A stretch of 11,380 nucleotides of DNA, taken from the NCBI GenBank assembly GCA_050742535.1, contig JBOGIQ010000193.1, positions 1 to 11,380 on the forward strand, written 5' to 3'. Numbering within the stretch: the stretch's first letter is position 1; the number at the start of each line of letters is the position of its first letter. This DNA comes from Gp6-AA40 sp050742535. Lineage in GTDB: Bacteria; Acidobacteriota; Vicinamibacteria; Vicinamibacterales; UBA2999. The notes below the pieces were generated by a model that saw only the letters and a program-made list of their open reading frames with translations, had not been told where the DNA came from and did no database searches. Made by a program: the position numbers and the translations under genes. Shown piece by piece: positions 7,437-11,380 of this stretch.

Positions 7437-9899
7437 ATGCTGCAGGACTACAAGCTCGGACTCCGGATGCTCCTGAAGTACCCAGGCCTGACGATCGCCG
7501 GGGGGCTGGCGCTCGCCGTTGCAATCGGGATCGGGGCGGGCTGGTACGACTTGTGGGGCAAGCTCCTGGCGCCGACGATCCCGCTGCCCGAAGGCGACCG
7601 CGTCGTCTTGATCGAGACGCAGAACACCCTGACGAACGCGCCTGAGCCGCGGGTCGTGCGCGACTTCCTCGAGTGGCGGCGCGAGCTGCACACCATCGAG
7701 GGCCTGGGCGCGTACGCCACGAACACCCGCAACCTGATTGTTGGCCGCGCGGCTCCAAAACCGATCCGGCTGGCGGAGCTCACGGCCACCGCTTTCGGCA
7801 CGGCACGTGTACCGCCGATGCTTGGTCGTGCCCTGATCGACTCGGACGAGCAACCGGGAGCGCCCAAAGTGGTTGTGCTCGGGTACGACGTGTGGCAGCG
7901 GTCCCTCGGCGGCCGGCGCGACATCGTCGGATCGGTCGTGCGGCTGGGGAACACACCGGCGACCGTGATCGGTGTCATGCCGGAGGGTTTCAGGTACCCC
8001 GTCAACCACGAGGCCTGGACGCCCTTGTCGTTCCGTGCCTCGTACGACCCGCTGGAGGGCGGTGCGCTCAGCGTCATCGGCAGGCTGTCTCCTGGTGTCA
8101 CGCGGGAGCAGGCGAATGCCGAGTTACGCGTCCTCAGCGAGCGGTCGGCCGCGGCGCTTCCGGCGACGCACGAGCATCTGCGATCGCGCGTCATGCGACC
8201 GGGGGAGGCGTCCGACGTCCCGGAGTTCGCGCGGTTCGCGATCACGAACCTGCCTGCGCTGCTGGTGCTGATGATTGCGTGTCTGACGGTCGGCACCCTC
8301 TTCTACGCGAGAACGGCCACACGAGAGGGGGAAATCGCCGTGCGTTACGCGCTTGGTGCAAGCCGCTCGCGCATCATCGGCCAACTCTTCGTGGAAGCTC
8401 TTGTGCTCGCGTCGGTCGCAACCGCGGTCGGCCTGATGGCCGCCGACCAGGCGATCAGGTGGGGGGTCGCGAACGTCAGCGGGGCCGCGGGAGGCGCACC
8501 GTCGTTCTGGATAACCCCCGGCCTGAAGCTCTCAACGATTCTGTACGCCGGTGGCCTGGCCGTCATCAGCGCGGTCATGGTGTCACTCCTGCCTGCGCTG
8601 AGGGCTACCCGAGCGCGCGTGCAATGGCAGCTTGCGAACCGGGGCAGCGGTGGCGCCACGCTGCGCTTCGGGCGCGTCTGGACAGGGGCGATGATCGTTC
8701 AGGTGGCGCTGACCGCCATCGGTATCCCGCCAGCCCTGGAGACCGCGAGCGAGGCCGTGCGTAACCTGAACATCCGCGCTCGATTTCCAAGTCGAGAGTA
8801 TCTCGCCGCCCGCATCGATGTGGATCGGCCATTCGAGGAGGAGACCACGCCTGCGTTCGAGGAGCGGCGGGCGCAGACGTTCGCGGCGCTCGAGCGGCGC
8901 ATCGCGCAGGAACCTGGCGTGATCGCGGTCACCTTTGGGGACGGCGCGCCGGGGGCAGGACCGAGAACCCGATCCGGAGAAGTCGAGTCCTCTCCAGGCG
9001 CCGAGCCGACGTACGAAGATCTGTTCTGGACGCTTGCTGTGGGGCCGGGGTTTTTCGAGGCGTTCGATCGTCCGATCGTTGCCGGGCGTACGTTCCACGC
9101 GGGAGACCGAAGTCCCGCTGTCCGGACGGTCATCGTCAACGAGGCGTTCGCGCGCCAGTTTTCAGAGGATGCGGGCAGGGGCTCGCCGATCGGCGCTCGC
9201 CTCCGGTATTCCGCGTCATCCGGCCGGCGAGACACATCAGCAGCGGAGACGTGGTTCGAGATCGTGGGCGTCGTGCGCGACGTCGGCTTGGATCCTGACG
9301 ACTTGGGCGACGAACGGCCGTTTGTGTTTCACGCGGCGTCGGCGGGAACGGTCTCTCCGCTGGTGATGAGCGTGCACCTGCGCGGCAATCCGGCCAGCCT
9401 CGCTGCGCGTCTGCCGATCATTGCGGCCGATATCGATGCCAGGGTCTACGTCCGCGACGCGCTGCCGCTGAACGAATGGGTCCGGCGGCGGGATATGAAC
9501 CTGGCCATGTCAGCCGGAGTGCAGGCGGGGGTGACCGTGCTCGTCCTCTTTCTGTCGGCGCTGGGAATCTTCTCGCTGATGTCCGTCAGCGTGTCGCGGC
9601 GGACGCGCGAAATCGGGCTGCGCGCGGCGCTCGGTGCCAGCCCACGGCAGGTGCTCGCCGGAATCCTGTCCAGAGGTATCGTGCTCATGGGGAGCGGAAC
9701 CACCGCCGGAGGCGCGCTTCTGCTGTTGGCCGTCGCAGTGGCCGCGCCCCCCGATCAACGCGCGGACGACCTTGCGCTCTACGCCGGATTCGTTGGAGTG
9801 ACGGCCGCGGTGATGCTCGCCGCGTGTCTGCTCGCGTGCATCGGGCCCGCCAGACGCGCGCTCAGGATCAATCCAACCGACGCCCTGAGGGAAGCCTGA
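7437..9899 (+). CDS. ADOP-family orphan ABC permease (MacB/FtsX type), short-N-terminus form
   Basis: The 820-residue protein has the duplicated-permease layout of the ADOP family (TIGR03434-like). It has a first membrane segment (about 16-37), a MacB-like periplasmic domain (about 40-265; TATAFGTARVPPMLGRAL, VVVLGYDVWQRSLGG, ATVIGVMPEGFRYP), an FtsX core (about 268-390), and a further membrane segment (about 415-432). A second periplasmic domain and a second FtsX core (about 695-812) follow, ending ARRALRINPTDALREA. The repeated cytoplasmic motifs EIAVRYALGASRSRI and EIGLRAALGASPRQV mark the two FtsX halves. The start at 7437 is chosen because GAGGA (7429-7433) precedes it and the protein then begins MLQDYKLGLRML, the normal entry to the first helix. 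In-frame ATGs at 7344 and 7374 have poor ribosome sites and add an arginine-rich tail. It lacks the about 75-residue soluble N-terminal region seen in the second permease. No ATPase gene is visible nearby. The exported substrate is unknown. Confidence 0.88.
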   Translation: MLQDYKLGLRMLLKYPGLTIAGGLALAVAIGIGAGWYDLWGKLLAPTIPLPEGDRVVLIETQNTLTNAPEPRVVRDFLEWRRELHTIEGLGAYATNTRNLIVGRAAPKPIRLAELTATAFGTARVPPMLGRALIDSDEQPGAPKVVVLGYDVWQRSLGGRRDIVGSVVRLGNTPATVIGVMPEGFRYPVNHEAWTPLSFRASYDPLEGGALSVIGRLSPGVTREQANAELRVLSERSAAALPATHEHLRSRVMRPGEASDVPEFARFAITNLPALLVLMIACLTVGTLFYARTATREGEIAVRYALGASRSRIIGQLFVEALVLASVATAVGLMAADQAIRWGVANVSGAAGGAPSFWITPGLKLSTILYAGGLAVISAVMVSLLPALRATRARVQWQLANRGSGGATLRFGRVWTGAMIVQVALTAIGIPPALETASEAVRNLNIRARFPSREYLAARIDVDRPFEEETTPAFEERRAQTFAALERRIAQEPGVIAVTFGDGAPGAGPRTRSGEVESSPGAEPTYEDLFWTLAVGPGFFEAFDRPIVAGRTFHAGDRSPAVRTVIVNEAFARQFSEDAGRGSPIGARLRYSASSGRRDTSAAETWFEIVGVVRDVGLDPDDLGDERPFVFHAASAGTVSPLVMSVHLRGNPASLAARLPIIAADIDARVYVRDALPLNEWVRRRDMNLAMSAGVQAGVTVLVLFLSALGIFSLMSVSVSRRTREIGLRAALGASPRQVLAGILSRGIVLMGSGTTAGGALLLLAVAVAAPPDQRADDLALYAGFVGVTAAVMLAACLLACIGPARRALRINPTDALREA

Positions 9900-9910
9900 G
9901 TTCGGTTTTC

Positions 9911-9963
9911 TGGCTTGCCAGCCGCAGCCGGCGAGCGAAGCGAGCGCTTGGCGAAGGCTGGTA
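9911..9963. repeat. Palindromic intergenic element after the first permease
   Basis: Twelve nt after the permease stop, CCAGCC (9918-9923) pairs with GGCTGG (9956-9961), extendable outward by one G-T and one T-A pair. Inside is a smaller stem, AAGCG (9938-9942) with CGCTT (9945-9949), within an AGCGAAGCGAGCG-type stretch. A separate small palindrome TGGCTTGCCA lies at 9911-9920. No T-run follows, so a standard intrinsic terminator is not clear. It looks like an intergenic palindromic repeat of the REP kind, but copies elsewhere in the genome cannot be seen from here. Confidence 0.45.
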
Positions 9964-10008
9964 CCCCTTCGATCGCGAACTGGTCAGACACCTCGACCGC
10001 GATACCAG

Positions 10009-10036
10009 TTGACTGCCAACATCTTGGAGGTGTAGC
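10009..10036 (+). promoter_or_regulatory. Candidate promoter of the PadR-permease operon
   Basis: TTGACT (10009-10014) is followed after 16 nt by TGTAGC (10031-10036), a good -35 with a weak -10. If it is used, transcription starts near 10043, only a few nt before the GTG at 10047, giving an almost leaderless mRNA. The -10 falls inside the palindrome at 10024-10043, which would suit repression. Confidence 0.4.
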
Positions 10037-10043
10037 CTCCCAA
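10024..10043. promoter_or_regulatory. Candidate operator palindrome before the PadR gene
   Basis: GGAGG (10026-10030) and CCTCC (10036-10040) form a perfect inverted repeat around TGTAG. The arms extend to TTGGAGG and CCTCCCAA with one unmatched C. It overlaps the putative -10 and lies 3 nt upstream of the GTG start. PadR proteins commonly repress their own promoters through palindromes, so this is the best autoregulatory operator candidate. The GGAGG arm could also be a ribosome site, but at 16 nt it is too far from the GTG. Confidence 0.4.
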
Positions 10044-10046
10044 CAG

Positions 10047-10394
10047 GTGACACCCGACAAGAGCGACGTCCTCTACGGCACCCTCGGCTTGATGATCATC
10101 AAGACCTTGGAGGCTCTCGGTCCGCTGCACGGGTATCGGATCGCCCGGCGAATCGAACAGATCAGCGGAAATCAGCTCGCGCTCAACCAGGGCACTCTGT
10201 ATCCGGCGCTGCTCAAGCTCGGGCAGATGGGGTGGATTTCGTCCAAGTGGGGCACATCCGAGAGCGGCCGGCGCGTGCGGGTCTACGCACTGACAAGCGC
10301 CGGGCGCAGGCAGCTTCAGAAGGAAGAAGCCCAGTGGCAGCGTGCGGCGAGCATCGTCGAACGTTTTCTCAAGATCTCCGAGAACCCCTCATGA
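10047..10394 (+). CDS. PadR-family transcriptional regulator, acidobacterial ADOP-associated type
   Basis: The 115-residue product is a winged-helix PadR protein of the short type found next to ADOP permeases (TIGR03433-like). Key segments are DVLYGTLGLMIIKTLEALG, GPLHGYRIARRIEQISGN, the recognition region LNQGTLYPALLKLGQMGWI, and the wing SKWGTSESGRRVRVYALTSAGR, followed by a short C-terminal dimerisation helix (EEAQWQRAASIVERFL). The start is the GTG at 10047, which gives the family's normal N-terminus (TPDKSDVLYGTL). The frame is open further upstream, but that part crosses the palindromic intergenic element and is not protein-like. There is no good ribosome site at normal spacing, consistent with leaderless or unusual initiation. 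Its TGA overlaps the ATG of the next permease (ATGA), indicating an operon with translational coupling. It probably represses its own operon in response to an unknown signal. Confidence 0.92.
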   Translation: MTPDKSDVLYGTLGLMIIKTLEALGPLHGYRIARRIEQISGNQLALNQGTLYPALLKLGQMGWISSKWGTSESGRRVRVYALTSAGRRQLQKEEAQWQRAASIVERFLKISENPS

Positions 10395-11380
10395 CAACCC
10401 TGCGGATCCTTCTGTCCCGGCTGTGGTCGCTCGTTCGTTCTCGCCAGATGGATCGCGAGATCGACGACGAGATCACCAGCCACCTTGCCGAAGCGACAGA
10501 TGAGTACATCGCGCAGGGCCTTTCGCCGGAGGAGGCGCGCCGCGCTGCCCTGCGTCGTTTCGGTGGAGTCACGCAGACGAAGGAAGTCTATCGGGACGTC
10601 CGATCATTCATGTCGCTGGATGATCTGGCGCGTGATCTGCGCCACACCGTCCGCACGCTTCGGCGCAGTCCTGGTTTCACGATGGTGACGGTCGTCACGC
10701 TGGCCCTCGGCATCGGCGCGACCGCGACGGTCTTCAGTGTCGTGAACGGGATTTTCTTGCGACCGTTGCCCTACCCCAGCGCCGAGCGTTTGATGGAGGT
10801 ACGTGGGGAGTATGAGAACGGCTTTCAGGGCCAGCTCTCGTACCCGAACTTCGCGGACCTTCAGGAACAAAATCGCACCTTTGCGGGGCTCGCGGCCTAC
10901 ATCCACCGGATGACCTTGGCCGCGACGGCCGAACAGGCGTTTCGCGTGGCATGGACCCGGGTTTCGCCAGGCTACTTCTCGGTCATCGGCGTGCCGCCCG
11001 CCCTCGGGCGAGGGTTCAGTGCCGACGAGGAACAGACGGGCGCGCCCGTCGCGGTCGTCAGTTACGGCTTCTGGCAGAACCGCCTCGCAGGCCGCAGCGA
11101 CTTCGCGAGTGAGCGCGTGCGCGTAAACGATCAAACCTACACGGTGATCGGCGTGATGCCGCGTGGCTACGATTTCCCTGCGGCGACCGACCCCACTTTC
11201 CCTGCGGCGACCGAGCTTTGGGCGCCCCTGCAGCCGCCCGGTCACAACCCGTCGCGCACCGCGAAGGGCTTTCAGGTCGTCGGGCGCCTGCGGGACGACA
11301 TATCTGCCACGGCCGCCCAGCAGGATCTCAGCGCAGTCGCCGCACGACTCAAACAACAGTATGGCGACGACGAAGACATG
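10391..11380 (+). CDS. ADOP-family orphan ABC permease, 3' end missing
   Basis: The first 330 codons are present and the frame runs off the right edge. Residues 16-75 form the soluble N-terminal region typical of ADOP permeases (RQMDREIDDEITSHLAEA, GLSPEEARRAALRRFGG). Next is the first membrane helix at about 94-120 (SPGFTMVTVVTLALGIGATA). The MacB-like periplasmic domain follows (about 121 onward; LRPLPYPSAERLMEV, LSYPNFADLQEQNRTFAGLAAY, VSPGYFSVIGVPPALGRGF, AVVSYGFWQNRLAG, YTVIGVMPRGYDFP). The FtsX cores lie beyond the window. The ATG at 10391 overlaps the PadR stop as ATGA, and there is no strong independent ribosome site, so translation is probably coupled. Residues 262-277 contain an in-frame duplication, FPAATDPT then FPAATELW, not expected in the family, where a single FP...TELW is usual. 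Compared with the first permease it is the canonical long-N-terminus form. Confidence 0.92.
   Translation, partial: MTTLRILLSRLWSLVRSRQMDREIDDEITSHLAEATDEYIAQGLSPEEARRAALRRFGGVTQTKEVYRDVRSFMSLDDLARDLRHTVRTLRRSPGFTMVTVVTLALGIGATATVFSVVNGIFLRPLPYPSAERLMEVRGEYENGFQGQLSYPNFADLQEQNRTFAGLAAYIHRMTLAATAEQAFRVAWTRVSPGYFSVIGVPPALGRGFSADEEQTGAPVAVVSYGFWQNRLAGRSDFASERVRVNDQTYTVIGVMPRGYDFPAATDPTFPAATELWAPLQPPGHNPSRTAKGFQVVGRLRDDISATAAQQDLSAVAARLKQQYGDDEDM
11173..11220 (+). repeat. Two-copy 24-nt in-frame tandem repeat inside the second permease
   Basis: The 18-mer TTTCCCTGCGGCGACCGA occurs identically at 11173-11190 and 11197-11214, a period of 24 nt (8 codons). It encodes FPAATDPT (residues 262-269) followed by FPAATELW (270-277). 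The frame is preserved, so the gene remains open. Identical nucleotides, including third positions, suggest a recent duplication by slippage or misalignment. Confidence 0.85.

Noticed and set aside
9915..10046. N-terminal extension of the PadR gene back to 9915
   Set aside because: The extra 44 residues are translated from a palindromic intergenic element and the candidate promoter, and PadR proteins of this type start close to the VLYGTL segment.

Overview
The window is GC-rich DNA that most likely comes from a soil Acidobacteriota bacterium, perhaps Vicinamibacteria-like. The evidence is the gene content. It holds a TIGR03435-type 'soil-associated' secreted protein, a large Oar-like TonB-dependent receptor with an N-terminal carboxypeptidase-regulatory-like domain, a small acidobacterial PadR-type regulator, and two duplicated orphan ABC permeases (ADOP family). 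This set is typical of Acidobacteria. The taxon is inferred from gene families only; no rRNA or other marker gene is present.

Layout. Positions 2-655 (+) hold the 3' part of a secreted-type protein of unknown function. Positions 741-1592 (+) encode the TIGR03435 protein. It is followed after 19 nt by an alpha/beta-hydrolase-fold lipoprotein (1612-2439, +), probably in the same transcript. These converge on the TonB-dependent receptor (2463-5999, -). A 17-bp stem hairpin spans the hydrolase stop codon and the junction, and probably terminates transcription from one or both sides. A good sigma70-type promoter for the receptor lies at 6074-6103. Divergent from the receptor is a charged, coiled-coil-like 159-residue protein of unknown function (6292-6771, +), which converges on a VOC/glyoxalase-fold protein (6792-7157, -). 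The right-hand third is an ABC-permease block: one complete ADOP permease (7437-9899, +), a 147-nt spacer with a palindromic element, a PadR regulator (10047-10394, +), and a second ADOP permease (10391 to the window end, +) overlapping the PadR gene by 4 nt.

How the genes may work together. The PadR gene and the second permease are almost certainly co-transcribed and translationally coupled, so PadR probably controls that permease and itself. Both permeases have the MacB/FtsX architecture with two FtsX cores in one chain, and no ATPase gene is visible. The left half codes for envelope or exported proteins (secreted TIGR03435 protein, lipoprotein hydrolase, outer-membrane receptor) whose substrates cannot be read from the sequence. 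I see no CRISPR array, tRNA, rRNA, transposase or phage gene. I do not see a clearly new defence or biosynthetic system. The more unusual signals are the nine cysteine pairs in the receptor, the strong convergent hairpin, a 24-bp in-frame duplication in the second permease, and the palindromes flanking the PadR gene.
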